64,000 nucleotides of DNA from Novosphingobium sp. JCM 18896 (GTDB taxonomy: Bacteria; Pseudomonadota; Alphaproteobacteria; Sphingomonadales; Sphingomonadaceae): NCBI RefSeq assembly GCF_025938095.1, contig NZ_JAPCZF010000003.1, forward strand, positions 434,001 to 498,000. Reading direction: 5' to 3'. The position numbers and the translations under genes were made by a program. The notes under the pieces were generated by a model. It was not told where the DNA came from and did no database searches. It was given only the letters and a program-made list of their open reading frames with translations. Of the stretch, positions 39,491 to 48,140 are shown piece after piece; position 1 is the first letter of the stretch, and each line of letters opens with the position of its first letter.

Positions 39491-40618
39491 CTATCCTGTC
39501 TTTTCGGGCGCGCAAAGCATCTGCGCGAAACTGCGCACATCTTCGAGGAACAGTTCGGGCACCTCGATCGCCGGATAGTGTCCGCCCTGCGCGATTTCGC
39601 TCCAGCGGACCAGGTTGTAGTGCCGCTCGGCCCAGGGGCGCGGGATCATCACCAGCTCGGCGGCGAAATGGGCCACGCCCGTCGGCACGGTGACGAAGCG
39701 TTCGGGCACGGGATCGTGCACGGCCTCGCGATAGAGCATCTGCGACGAGGCGGCCGTGCCGGTGAACCAGTAGAGCGCCGTGGTCGCGACGATCCAGTCG
39801 GGCGCGAGGCCGGGATTGCCGGGCAGGGCGAGGTCGGCCCAGTCGCGCAGCCGCTCGCCGAGCCAGGCGAGCAGGCCCGCGGGGCTGTCGTTCATCGCGT
39901 GGGCCACCGACAGCGGCGCCTGGGCGACGAGGTTGAAATGCGGCGCGCGCAGCAGGCCGGCATAGATGTCGGCGAGCGCCTGGTCGGCGGGCGAGAGCAC
40001 CACGCCGGCCTCGACCGGCGGCGCGCTGCCGTTGACCGAGTTGAGGTGCAGGCCGATCACCCGCTCGGGCCATTCGCGCGCGATCTCGGTGCCTATGCCG
40101 CTGCCCCAGTTGCCGCCCTGGATCAGGAAGCGATCGTAGCCGAGCCGGGTCATCAGTTCGGCCATCTGCGCGGCGATGCGGCGTGGCGAGACGCCGGAGC
40201 GCGTGGTCGACCAGCCGTAGCCGGGCAGCGAGGGGGCGATCACATGGAAGGCCGGCGCGTCGTCCGCCGCGGGTTCGGCCAGCGGTTCGCAGAGATCGAG
40301 AAATTCGAGCACCGAACTCGGCCAGCCGTGGAGCAGCAGCAGCGGCACGGCATCGGGCCGCGACGACCGGCGGTGGATCGCGTGGATCGCGATCCCGTCG
40401 ATCTCGGCGATCACTTGCGGCTGGGCGTTGAGCCGCGCCTCGACCGCGCGCCAGTCGAAGTGCTCGGCCCAATGGGCGCAGAGTGCGCGAACGAAGGCGA
40501 GTTCGGCGCCATAGCCGGGGGCGCCGCCGGTAGGGTCGTCGAGCCAGCGCGTTGCCGCCAGCCGCTGCTGCAGCTCGGCGAGCGCCGTCTCCTCGACCTG
40601 GACCGTGAACGCCCGCAC
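39491..40618 (-). CDS. Epoxide-hydrolase-family alpha/beta hydrolase with Asn in place of the nucleophile
   Basis: 375 residues of the microsomal epoxide hydrolase type: an EHN N-terminal domain (about 1-90), oxyanion motif HGWPSSVLEF (97-106), lid, and late His in GGHYPAIEVPE. The nucleophile elbow reads IQGGNWGSGIG with Asn 170 where active enzymes have Asp (GGDWG). The codon is AAC at 40109-40111 on the - strand. A classical covalent mechanism should not work unless the Asn is deamidated. Substrate is unknown; probably co-transcribed with the downstream transporter gene. Confidence 0.85.
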   Translation of the reverse strand: MRAFTVQVEETALAELQQRLAATRWLDDPTGGAPGYGAELAFVRALCAHWAEHFDWRAVEARLNAQPQVIAEIDGIAIHAIHRRSSRPDAVPLLLLHGWPSSVLEFLDLCEPLAEPAADDAPAFHVIAPSLPGYGWSTTRSGVSPRRIAAQMAELMTRLGYDRFLIQGGNWGSGIGTEIAREWPERVIGLHLNSVNGSAPPVEAGVVLSPADQALADIYAGLLRAPHFNLVAQAPLSVAHAMNDSPAGLLAWLGERLRDWADLALPGNPGLAPDWIVATTALYWFTGTAASSQMLYREAVHDPVPERFVTVPTGVAHFAAELVMIPRPWAERHYNLVRWSEIAQGGHYPAIEVPELFLEDVRSFAQMLCAPEKTG

Positions 40619-40704
40619 CGCTTGCCCCCTCCGCTCGTTATGCCCCGCGGTGGACCCTATCGCGGTTTGCGCGCAAGGCGAAGGCCGCTATGAGATGCGG
40701 CAAC

Positions 40705-40781
40705 GCGCCCGTAGCTCAACTGGATAGAGTCCCCGCCTTCTAAGCGGGTTGTTGCAGGTTCGAACCCTGCCGGGCGCGCCA
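40705..40781 (+). tRNA. tRNA-Arg (anticodon TCT)
   Basis: Acceptor arms GCGCCCG and CGGGCGC, D arm GCTC/GAGT, anticodon stem CCCGC/GCGGG with loop CTTCTAA (anticodon TCT), T arm GCAGG/CCTGC with loop TTCGAAC, discriminator G and an encoded CCA ending at 40781. Confidence 0.97.
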
Positions 40782-40813
40782 TTTCGGGCATTCGCGAAGG
40801 GACTGCGCCGCCC

Positions 40814-41485
40814 ATGAATTTCGTCCAGTGGCTGAATTCGCTCGACGAGTTTCTCTACGAGCTGATGAGCTGGCTCGTGTTCTTCCCCGTCACGATGGTC
40901 AGGATCCTGCGCCATCCGCTGCAGACGATGGACTATGCCGAGGCGCAACTGGCCCTGCCGCAGGACGACCAGTACCGTGCCGCGGTCAGCCCGCCGGTGT
41001 TCCTGATCCTGACCCTGATGGTCTGCCAGGCGATCGAGCTGACCGTGTTCGGCGTCAATCCGGTGGTCGCGAGCCGGCATGGCCTGGCCGCGCTGGTCAA
41101 CGACAACACCACCCTGCTGCTGCTGCGCCTGATGCTGTTCGGCATGTTTCCGCTGGTGCTGGCCACGCGCATGGTGCGCAAGAGCGCGCTCGACCTCGAT
41201 CGCGAGACGCTCAAGGCACCGTTCTACGCGCAGTGCTATGCCGTGGCGCCCTTCGCGCTGATGCTGAGCCTGGGCGCGAGCATGACGCACCTGCCCGTCG
41301 CGGCGGCTGCCGCGATCGGCCTCGGGATCGTCGCCGCGGCCTTCCTGTTCTACGGGCTGCTGCAGGTGCGCTGGTTCGCGCTCAAGCTCGACCAGTCGCT
41401 TCCGGCGGCAATGTTGACGGCGTCGATCGGACTGATCGAATCGATCGTCTTCACCGTCATCATCGCCGCGCTGTTCGCCTTCTAG
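40814..41485 (+). CDS. Multi-pass membrane protein of unknown function
   Basis: 223 residues with about five helices (YELMSWLVFFPVTMVRIL, VFLILTLMVCQAIELTVF, LLLLRLMLFGMFPLVLA, MLTASIGLIESIVFTVIIAALF among them) and a soluble loop. It has a Yip1-like feel (helical bundle with short loops), but I cannot name a family. The ATG at 40814 lies 32 bp after tRNA-Arg with no strong ribosome site. Confidence 0.65.
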   Translation: MNFVQWLNSLDEFLYELMSWLVFFPVTMVRILRHPLQTMDYAEAQLALPQDDQYRAAVSPPVFLILTLMVCQAIELTVFGVNPVVASRHGLAALVNDNTTLLLLRLMLFGMFPLVLATRMVRKSALDLDRETLKAPFYAQCYAVAPFALMLSLGASMTHLPVAAAAAIGLGIVAAAFLFYGLLQVRWFALKLDQSLPAAMLTASIGLIESIVFTVIIAALFAF

Positions 41486-41500
41486 CGGCGGTCTCTCGCG

Positions 41501-41836
41501 CTACTTCTTGCGAGCCTTGCGCGCGGCATAGCGCGCGTCGCGGGCCGCCTTGAGTTCGGCCTCGGTCTTTTGCGGCTTGGCGGCGGAAGCGGCTGCCGCT
41601 TCGGCCTTGGCCTGCGCTTCGGCGCGGCGCGCCTCGGCCTTGGCCTCGCGCTCGGCCTTGGCCGCCTTGGCCTTCTCCAGCCGCTCGGCCTCGCGCGCCT
41701 GCTCCCTGGCGACGCGCTCCGCCTGCTCGGCCGGGTCGACCGCGGGCTTCGCCTTCAACTTCGCCAGTGCCTTGGCGCGCGCTTGGGTTGCGGCTGCCAC
41801 TCTGTCCTGGAATCCAGGTTCTCTATATCCTGCCAT
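41501..41836 (-). CDS. Ala/Lys/Glu-rich coiled-coil protein (DUF6481-like)
   Basis: 111 residues, strongly helical and charged, starting MAGYREPGFQDRVAAATQARAKAL and continuing with long Ala-Glu-Lys-Arg coiled coil to a basic end (ARKARKK). The start and composition match small alphaproteobacterial proteins of the DUF6481 type. No signal or membrane segment. Convergent with the preceding membrane-protein gene. Confidence 0.65.
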   Translation of the reverse strand: MAGYREPGFQDRVAAATQARAKALAKLKAKPAVDPAEQAERVAREQAREAERLEKAKAAKAEREAKAEARRAEAQAKAEAAAASAAKPQKTEAELKAARDARYAARKARKK

Positions 41837-42031
41837 CGCGCGGCCCTTTGACGATTTTTGCGGCGGTTGTGAAGGGTTGATCGATCGTTTGTGTCGGCGT
41901 CGGTCTCATCGGTGCCGTCTATGTGTTTCTACGAGGGACGGCGGAAGGGCGGTATCCACCATAGTTCCCCTAAGTGAATCCGCGGGAAACCACGCCAAGT
42001 GCGGATGGCGGCAACCGGGATTCATTTTTAC

Positions 42032-44512
42032 ATGAAGAAGGCCGTTTATCTGCTCGCGGGAGCCTCGCTGCTCCACGCCCTGCCGGCGCTCGCTCAGTCG
42101 GCGCCCACCCAGACCGCACCTGTCGTCACCGCCAAGCCTCAGGCCGAGAATGCCAACCAGGAGGTGTTCTCCACCGGCGTCGCCAAGGGCCGCGATCGCC
42201 TCGACAGCGCCACCTCGACCAGCGCGCTGCGCGGCAGCGAAGCCGAAAAGCTCGGACCGCGCCCGCTCGCGGACATCCTGCGCACGATGCCGGGCCTGCG
42301 CGTCGAATCGGGCATCGGCGAGGGCAATGCCAACTATACCGTGCGCGGCCTGCCGCTGGCGGCCGGCGGCTCAAAGTACATGCAGATTCAGGAAGACGGC
42401 CTGCCCGTCATCGAGTTCGGCGACTTCTTCAACTTCGGTGCCGACGTCTTCTCGCGCGCCGACTTCAACCTCGCGCAGATCGAGTCGATCCGCGGCGGTT
42501 CGGCCTCGACCTTCGCCTCGGATTCGCCGGGCGGCCTGATCAACCTGATCTCCAAGACCGGCGAGACGCAGGGCGGCTCGATCCAGTTCACCAAGGGCCT
42601 CGACTACGGCGAGAATCGCTTCGACGCCGACTACGGCGGCAAGCTGAGCGACAGCCTGCGCTTCCACGTCGGCGGATTCTACCGCTGGGGCGAAGGCCCA
42701 CGGAACATCGGCTTCACCGGCTACAAGGGCGGCCAGATCCGCGCGAACATCACCAAGCAGTTCAGCAACGGCTACATTCGCGTCCACGCCAAGTATCTCG
42801 ACGATCGCTCGCCGACCTTCGCGCCCTATTTCTTCAAGCTGACGGGCACCGACAGCAATCCGACGATCGCCAACCTGCCAGGCTTCGACATCCGCAAGGA
42901 TTCGGTGCTCTCGCCCTATATCGGGCCGGTGGTCACGCTCGACGGCGAGAACAAGCTGCAGAAGTTCCCGCTCAAGTACGGCATGCATCCGGTGTCGAAA
43001 TCGGTGGGCCTCGAGGCGCAGTTCGAAGTGGGCGGCTTCACCCTGACCGACCGCGCGCGCTATTCGGCGAACAAGGGTGATTTCCTCCGCGTGTTCCCGA
43101 ACACGGCCGACACGGTCACCGCCTTCGCCGCCTCACAGGCCGGCGCCGGCGCGGTGGCGCGCTATGCCAGCGGGCCGAACGCGGGCCAACTCGTACCGAC
43201 CAACGCCAACGGCAACGGCCTGCTCGCGCTGTTCTACATGGCCGAGACGCGCGCGCGCAGCCTCGACAACTTCACCAACGACTTCCGCGCGACGCGCGTC
43301 TGGCGTCTGGGCGAGGGTAACCTCACGGTCACCGCCGGCCTCTACAAGGCGATCCAGACGCTCAAGTCCGAATGGCTGCACTCGGCCTTCGACGCCGACG
43401 TCGCCGGCGATGCGCAGACGGCGATGGTCAACATCACCAGCGCCACCGGCGTGCCGCAGACGGTCGATGGCTACTATGCCTATGGCCGCGGCCGGACGAG
43501 CAAGTTCCGCCGCATCTTCGACGTGAAGTACAACATCACCGCGCCCTATGCCTCGGTGAACTATCACGTCGGCAAGGTCGCGATCGGCGGCAGCCTGCGC
43601 TACGACAGCGGTCGCGTACGCGGCCAGCTGTTCGGTGCCGACCTCGAAGGCGGGCGCGTCGGCCTGGTCACCCAGGACATGAACGGCGATGGCGTGATCA
43701 CCGCGCCCGAGCGCAGCGTCGCCTACCTGCCGCTGACCCAGCCGGCGCCGGTGAACTACAACTACGGCTATCTCAGCTATTCGGCGGGCGTGAACTATCG
43801 CATCGCCGAACAGCTCTCGGCCTTCGCGCGCTACAGCCGCGGCGGTCGCGCCAATGCCGACAAGATCCTGTTCACGCCGATCGTCAGCACGACCGACGGC
43901 AGCGTCGCCGACAGCAAGGACAAGTACGACGAGGTCCGCCAGCTCGAAGGCGGCTTCAAGTTCCGCACCTCGAACGCGACCCTGAACGGCACGGCCTTCC
44001 TGGCCCATGCCGACGACCACAACGTGCTCAACGGCTCGGCCAACCGGACCTTCCGCTCCTATCGCGCCTATGGCCTGGAGCTCGAAGGCTCCTATCGCAC
44101 CGGCCCGTTCAGCGTGACCGCGGGGGCAACCTATACCAAGGCCAAGATTACCGAGGACAAGCTCGACCCGACGCTGACCGGCAAGGAACCGCGCCACCAG
44201 CCGGCCTGGACCCTGCAGGCGACGCCGCAGTACGAGACCGAGCTTTTCACCGTCGGCGCCAACGTGGTGACGATCACCAGCTCCTATGCGCAGGACAGCA
44301 ACCTGCTCAAGATGCCGGGCTTCACCGTGGTCAACGCCTTCGTCCAGTTCCGTCCGGTCGAGCGCGTCCAGCTGATGGTCAACGCCTACAACCTGTTCGA
44401 CAAGATCGGCTTCTTCGAGATCTCGCAGAGCACCGTGCCCGCCAACGGCATCGGCTCGGGCCGCGCGATCAACGGGCGGACGGTGTCGGCCGCGCTGCGC
44501 TACGACTTCTGA
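42032..44512 (+). CDS. TonB-dependent receptor
   Basis: 826 residues: signal peptide (MKKAVYLLAGASLLHALPALAQ), plug domain with LADILRTMPGLRVESGIGEGNANYTVRGLPL, and LAQIESIRGGSASTFASDSPGGLINLIS, then a barrel ending VSAALRYDF. Residues 23-55 between signal and plug are low in complexity and lack a clear TonB box (EVFSTGV is a candidate). The Ser-Thr-rich STFASDSPGG variant of the usual LYG...GG plug motif is distinctive. Ligand unknown. ATG at 42032 has no clear ribosome site; an in-frame ATG at 41999 would spoil the signal peptide. Confidence 0.88.
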   Translation: MKKAVYLLAGASLLHALPALAQSAPTQTAPVVTAKPQAENANQEVFSTGVAKGRDRLDSATSTSALRGSEAEKLGPRPLADILRTMPGLRVESGIGEGNANYTVRGLPLAAGGSKYMQIQEDGLPVIEFGDFFNFGADVFSRADFNLAQIESIRGGSASTFASDSPGGLINLISKTGETQGGSIQFTKGLDYGENRFDADYGGKLSDSLRFHVGGFYRWGEGPRNIGFTGYKGGQIRANITKQFSNGYIRVHAKYLDDRSPTFAPYFFKLTGTDSNPTIANLPGFDIRKDSVLSPYIGPVVTLDGENKLQKFPLKYGMHPVSKSVGLEAQFEVGGFTLTDRARYSANKGDFLRVFPNTADTVTAFAASQAGAGAVARYASGPNAGQLVPTNANGNGLLALFYMAETRARSLDNFTNDFRATRVWRLGEGNLTVTAGLYKAIQTLKSEWLHSAFDADVAGDAQTAMVNITSATGVPQTVDGYYAYGRGRTSKFRRIFDVKYNITAPYASVNYHVGKVAIGGSLRYDSGRVRGQLFGADLEGGRVGLVTQDMNGDGVITAPERSVAYLPLTQPAPVNYNYGYLSYSAGVNYRIAEQLSAFARYSRGGRANADKILFTPIVSTTDGSVADSKDKYDEVRQLEGGFKFRTSNATLNGTAFLAHADDHNVLNGSANRTFRSYRAYGLELEGSYRTGPFSVTAGATYTKAKITEDKLDPTLTGKEPRHQPAWTLQATPQYETELFTVGANVVTITSSYAQDSNLLKMPGFTVVNAFVQFRPVERVQLMVNAYNLFDKIGFFEISQSTVPANGIGSGRAINGRTVSAALRYDF

Positions 44513-44516
44513 CCGA

Positions 44517-44563
44517 ACGCGCGGGGCCGGCCGAGACATGGCCATCGGGCCGGCCCCGCGCGT
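44517..44563. terminator. Long GC-rich hairpin between convergent genes
   Basis: A perfect 16-bp inverted repeat (44517-44532 and 44548-44563; arm ACGCGCGGGGCCGGCC) with a 15-nt loop lies between the TonB receptor and azoR. No T run follows on either side, so it may be a terminator aided by other factors or simply a transcript-end protecting structure. Confidence 0.55.
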
Positions 44564-44575
44564 GACGACGATGAT

Positions 44576-45154
44576 CTAGGCCGTGGTGGCGACCGGCGTG
44601 ACGTCGTCGATCCAGGCCAGGGCTGCATCCAGCGCCTGCTGGCGATGTTCGGGGCCGATGGCCACGCCTTCGGCGATGACGACCTGCGGATCGGTGATCC
44701 CCGCGAAGCCCAGCATGGCGCGCAGGTGGCTCTCGGCGTGCTCGTTCGCCTCGCCGGGGCTCGCCTTGCCATAATAGCCGCCGCGCGAGGCGGTGATGAT
44801 GACGCGCTTGTCGCCGGCCAGGCCTTCGGGGCCGGTCGCGGTATAGCGGAAGGTGCGCCCCGCGATCAGCACATGATCGAACCAGGCCTTGAGCTGGCTG
44901 GGAATGCCGAAATTGTACATCGGTGCACCGATCACGAGCACGTCGGCCGAGAGGAATTCTTCGAGCACGGCCTCGCCCTCGGCGCTGCCGAAGCGGTCGA
45001 GCGTCAGGTGCGGCAGCGGATCGGCGGCGAGATCGCGATAGGTGACCTCGATCGCGGGATCGTGCTCCTTGAGCTGCGCGACCACGGCGGCGGAGAGCAG
45101 GCGGCTGGCCGAGGCTTCGGACTGGATCGAGGAATCGATATGGAGGAGTTTCAT
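44576..45154 (-). CDS. azoR: FMN-dependent NADH-azoreductase
   Basis: 192 residues, normal length, flavodoxin-like fold. FMN contacts: HIDSSIQSEASASRLLS (phosphate loop, about 5-21), APMYNFGIPSQLKAWFDHVLIAGRTF (about 77-102) and ASRGGYYG. Cytoplasmic, reduces azo dyes and quinones with NADH in two-electron steps, protecting against thiol and quinone stress. It is divergent from an HxlR regulator, the usual pairing. Confidence 0.92.
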   Translation of the reverse strand: MKLLHIDSSIQSEASASRLLSAAVVAQLKEHDPAIEVTYRDLAADPLPHLTLDRFGSAEGEAVLEEFLSADVLVIGAPMYNFGIPSQLKAWFDHVLIAGRTFRYTATGPEGLAGDKRVIITASRGGYYGKASPGEANEHAESHLRAMLGFAGITDPQVVIAEGVAIGPEHRQQALDAALAWIDDVTPVATTA

Positions 45155-45248
45155 CGGGGCTATCCAAACTGGTGCAAAGACCCCAGCTAGCTATGGAGCG
45201 CCATCCGACGCGCCAAGAACGCATTTTTTTGGGACCTAGTCACACCGG

Positions 45249-45277
45249 TATGACCGCCACATGGATATGACCGCCAC
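45249..45277. repeat. Direct repeat TATGACCGCCAC at the HxlR start
   Basis: TATGACCGCCAC occurs at 45249-45260 and again at 45266-45277, 17 bp apart, straddling the ATG of the HxlR gene. The second copy lies in its coding region. It may be a binding site for the regulator or a recent duplication. Confidence 0.6.
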
Positions 45278-45641
45278 CGTCAGCACCCGCGGGCACCAGA
45301 AGTGCGGCAAGCTGGCCGAGCATCTCGCGCGGATCGGCGATCGCTGGACCCTGCCCGTGGTGGTGACCTTGGGCGAGGGTCCGCTGCGCTTCAACCAGCT
45401 GCGCCGCGGCGTCGCCGGCATCTCGCAGCAGATGCTGACGCGCACGCTCCGCGCGCTCGAACGCGACGGCATGGTCGAACGCACGGTCCACCCGACGGTG
45501 CCGCCGCAGGTGGTCTATGCGCTGACCGAACTCGGCACGTCGCTGGCGGACCAGGCCTTGCGGATCGGCACCTGGATCGAGGCGAACCTGGACAACATCG
45601 AAAGCGCGCGCGTGTCGTTCGACGCGCGGCAGGGGGATTGA
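45261..45641 (+). CDS. HxlR-family transcriptional regulator
   Basis: 126 residues with one winged helix: CGKLAEHLARIGDRWTLPVVVTLGEGPLRFNQLRRGVAGISQQMLTRTLRALERDGMVERTVHPTVPPQVVYALTELG. The Cys in KCGKL is the redox-sensing cysteine of quinone/diamide-responsive HxlR members. Divergent from azoR, which it most likely controls. Two in-frame starts exist (45261 and 45267), the upstream ATG being taken. Confidence 0.9.
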   Translation: MDMTATVSTRGHQKCGKLAEHLARIGDRWTLPVVVTLGEGPLRFNQLRRGVAGISQQMLTRTLRALERDGMVERTVHPTVPPQVVYALTELGTSLADQALRIGTWIEANLDNIESARVSFDARQGD

Positions 45642-45656
45642 GGCCTACCTAGCTTG

Positions 45657-45793
45657 GATCCTCCCCCGTCGGGGGAGGGGGACCGCCCGCGCAGCGGGTG
45701 GTGGAGGGGGCGCGGCGCGGGCGACGTTCTCGTCCAACTGCAGCCCCCTCCGTCAGCCCTGCGGGCTGCCACCTCCCCCGGAAGGGGAGGATC
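45657..45793. repeat. Palindromic intergenic element, copy 1 (137 bp)
   Basis: The element starts GATCCTCCCC and ends GGGGAGGATC, so its ends are inverted. Inside are GGGAGGGGGACCGCC and GGTGGTGGAGGGGG, both also in copy 2 at 50525-50658, with opposing CCCCTCC sequences. It fills the gap between the convergent HxlR and GH130-like genes. Confidence 0.8.
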
Positions 45794-45803
45794 GTAGGTC
45801 GCC

Positions 45804-47105
45804 CTACGCCGCCACCATCACCGCCAGCAGATCGTCGAGCTCGGCGACGGCGAAGGCGGTGAACTCGTCGGCCACGCCGAAGGGCAGCAGGACCCTCCGT
45901 CCGTGGACCAGCGCGCCGCAGCTGTAGGTGACGTTGGGCACGTAGCCGCCGCGCTGCTCGGCGCTGGGGTAGACTACCGGCGCGCGGGTCCGTGCCAGCA
46001 CGCGCGACGGATCGGCCTTGTCGAGCAGGCAGGCGCCGATGGCATAGCCGCGCACCAGGCCGACGCCGTGGGTGAAGACCAGCCAGCCCTCGGCGATCTC
46101 GATCGGCGAGCCGCAATTGCCGATCTGCACGAATTCCCAGGGATAGCGCGGCGCCATGATCGGCTTGCCGGTCTCCCAGGTGTAGAGATCGTCGGAGCGC
46201 AGCAGCCAGACGTTCTCGCCGTCTTGCCGGCCCAGCATCACGTATTGGCCGTCGATCCGGCGCGGGAACAGCGCCATGCCCTTGTAGCCGGTCATCGCCC
46301 CGGTCAGCGGCCGCATCTCGAAGGTCCTGAGGTCGATGCCGCGCAGCAGTTCCTGGCGGACCTTGCGGCCGTCGTAGGCGGTATAGGTGCCGATGACCTG
46401 CTCGCTGCCGTCGTCGTCGCGGAAACCGACCATGCGCAAGTCCTCGATCCCCTGGCGCTGCGAGGGCAGCACGGGGAAGACCACGGTTTCCGAGACGTCC
46501 TGGCTCTCGTCGCATTGCAGCCGCACCCAGCCTTCGCTGTCGCTCTCGATCCGCGGCGGGATACAGTGCGGGCTGGCCGGATCGATCGTGAGTGCGCGGT
46601 CGCCGTCCCAGGTGCCCGTGCGGAAGGTGACCGAGGAGACGTGGCCCTCGCCGATGCCGCGCAGCGAGAGCAGGAAGTGGGGCCCTCGTTTTTCGGCGTC
46701 GTCGATCGTGCCGTCGGTTCCCGGAATGCGCACGATGCTGGGATTGAACAGCGCGGCGGATTCGAAGGCATATTCCTGGCTCAGATAGGCGCCGAGCAGC
46801 AGGCTTTCGCGGTCGTCGAGCGCGGGCGTGTCGCCGAGCTCGTCGGTCAGGCATTCGACCTGGCGCGCGAAAGTCGCTTCGGCATTGCAATGGCGCTCGT
46901 GCATCGGCCCCTGCAGGAACGCGAGCATGCGCTCGCGCACCTCGGCGTCGAGCGAGCCGATGCGCTGCGCCACGCGCTGCAGGCGGGTTGGGCCGCCTGC
47001 AGCGAAAGCCTGGGGATAGGCGAAATGGAAAGGCCGGATGACGGTGCGGGACGGGTCGGGGTGTAGCTCGCAGTCCAGCTTGGTGAACACCTCCGCAGCA
47101 TCCAT
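45804..47105 (-). CDS. Glycoside hydrolase family 130-like protein
   Basis: 433 residues, five-bladed propeller composition. GH130-type features: FNPSIVRIPGT, GKPIMAPRYPWEFVQIGNCGSPIEIAEGWLVFTHGVG with conserved Trp, Gly and His, DPSRVLARTRAPVVYPSAEQRGGYVPNVTYSCGALVHGRRVLLPFGVAD. Family members are phosphorylases or hydrolases of beta-mannosides (beta-1,2- or beta-1,4-linked). A cytoplasmic enzyme with no signal peptide, so it would act on imported or internal sugars. The ATG at 47105 follows GGGAGAG. It shares direction with the SDR gene 93 bp upstream. Confidence 0.82.
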   Translation of the reverse strand: MDAAEVFTKLDCELHPDPSRTVIRPFHFAYPQAFAAGGPTRLQRVAQRIGSLDAEVRERMLAFLQGPMHERHCNAEATFARQVECLTDELGDTPALDDRESLLLGAYLSQEYAFESAALFNPSIVRIPGTDGTIDDAEKRGPHFLLSLRGIGEGHVSSVTFRTGTWDGDRALTIDPASPHCIPPRIESDSEGWVRLQCDESQDVSETVVFPVLPSQRQGIEDLRMVGFRDDDGSEQVIGTYTAYDGRKVRQELLRGIDLRTFEMRPLTGAMTGYKGMALFPRRIDGQYVMLGRQDGENVWLLRSDDLYTWETGKPIMAPRYPWEFVQIGNCGSPIEIAEGWLVFTHGVGLVRGYAIGACLLDKADPSRVLARTRAPVVYPSAEQRGGYVPNVTYSCGALVHGRRVLLPFGVADEFTAFAVAELDDLLAVMVAA

Positions 47106-47198
47106 GCCTCGTCTCTCCCAGCGCGATCGGTCAGACAGGCTCAACGCGCAGGGCGCGCTTTGGGTCCTCGGTCTGTCCCGCCGCCGGGGCGAGCAAGG

Positions 47199-47927
47199 TC
47201 AGGTCGCGCGGGCCTCGAGCATCAGCTCGGTCACGGCGACGTCGGCGGGCAGGTCGATCAGCCAGGGCAGCATGTCGGCCACCGAGGCGAACTGGCTGAC
47301 CGCGTTGTAGCCGATCTTCCGCTTGGCGCGCTCCTCGCGGAAGCGGGCGAAGACTTCGGGCGACATGTTCATCGTCATGCCCTCTTCCATCATGCCCGCG
47401 GCGCGTAGCATCGACACGCGGATGCCGCGCTCGGCCACTTCCTCGCGCAGGGTCTTGGTGAAGCGCTCCAGCCCGGCCTTGCTCGTCTGGTAGAGCGCGA
47501 GCATCACCGCCGGCTCGGCGACCGTGCGCGTGCTGATGTTGATGATATGGCTGCCTTCGCCCATCTGCGCGAGCGCCGCGCGGGTGACGTGGATCGTTCC
47601 GGCGAGATTGGTGTCGAGCGCCTGGGCGATCTGTTCGTCGCTGCCTTCGTCGATCATGAAAGGCTCGTAGACCGCGGCATTGTTGATCAGCACGTCGATG
47701 CGCGGCTCGCGCTCGGCGATCGCGGCAAAGGCCGATCGCACGCTGCCGACGTCGCCGACGTCGCAGGACAAGGCAAAGGCGCCGCCACCGATCTCCTCGG
47801 CCACGGCCTCGACCTTGCCCAGCGACCGCCCGAGCAGCACCAGCCGGTGCCCCTCGCGTGCAAGCCGTCGCGCCATCGCTCGCCCGAGGCCCGAGCCCGC
47901 ACCCGTAATCACCACCACCTTGCCCAT
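47199..47927 (-). CDS. Short-chain dehydrogenase/reductase
   Basis: 242 residues, classical SDR: cofactor motif TGAGSGLG (about 8-15), LGRS after strand 2 (Arg suggesting NADP), DVGDVGSV, NNAAVYEP (NNAG-type) and catalytic Ser in INISTR with YQTSK (Tyr-x3-Lys). Substrate is unknown. The start at 47927 follows AGGAGG. It is divergent from the broken TonB receptor gene, with two dyads in the shared promoter region, and is one of several catabolic-looking genes here. Confidence 0.9.
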   Translation of the reverse strand: MGKVVVITGAGSGLGRAMARRLAREGHRLVLLGRSLGKVEAVAEEIGGGAFALSCDVGDVGSVRSAFAAIAEREPRIDVLINNAAVYEPFMIDEGSDEQIAQALDTNLAGTIHVTRAALAQMGEGSHIINISTRTVAEPAVMLALYQTSKAGLERFTKTLREEVAERGIRVSMLRAAGMMEEGMTMNMSPEVFARFREERAKRKIGYNAVSQFASVADMLPWLIDLPADVAVTELMLEARAT

Positions 47928-47984
47928 CCGCACCTCCTGGATTCGTTTTTCGCGAAGATAGCTCCCACTATCGACAAACCAAGT

Positions 47985-48021
47985 CCACCGGTGGTTTTCG
48001 TTCCAGACATCGTGCTGGAAC
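47985..48021. promoter_or_regulatory. Two dyads in the SDR/TonB-receptor divergent region
   Basis: CCACCGGTGG (47985-47994) is a perfect 10-bp palindrome. Six bases on, GTTCCAG (48000-48006) and CTGGAAC (48015-48021) are perfect inverted arms with an 8-bp spacer. Their position between divergent genes suggests operator sites; the regulator is unknown. Confidence 0.45.
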
Positions 48022-48140
48022 CACGGTGCCAAATGTCATAGACGTGGTGAAATAGGACTGCGGCGTATTGTTCGAAGACGTGCGGCGCCGGCTTGGGAAG
48101 AAGGCATCGGTAAAACGCCGGGCCAACGTGGGAGGATGTG

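Noticed and set aside
38685..40472. Apparent N-terminal extension of recF running back through the transporter and hydrolase genes
   Set aside because: The first RecF residues begin at 38684; the upstream part is a shadow of YhhQ and hydrolase genes in another frame.
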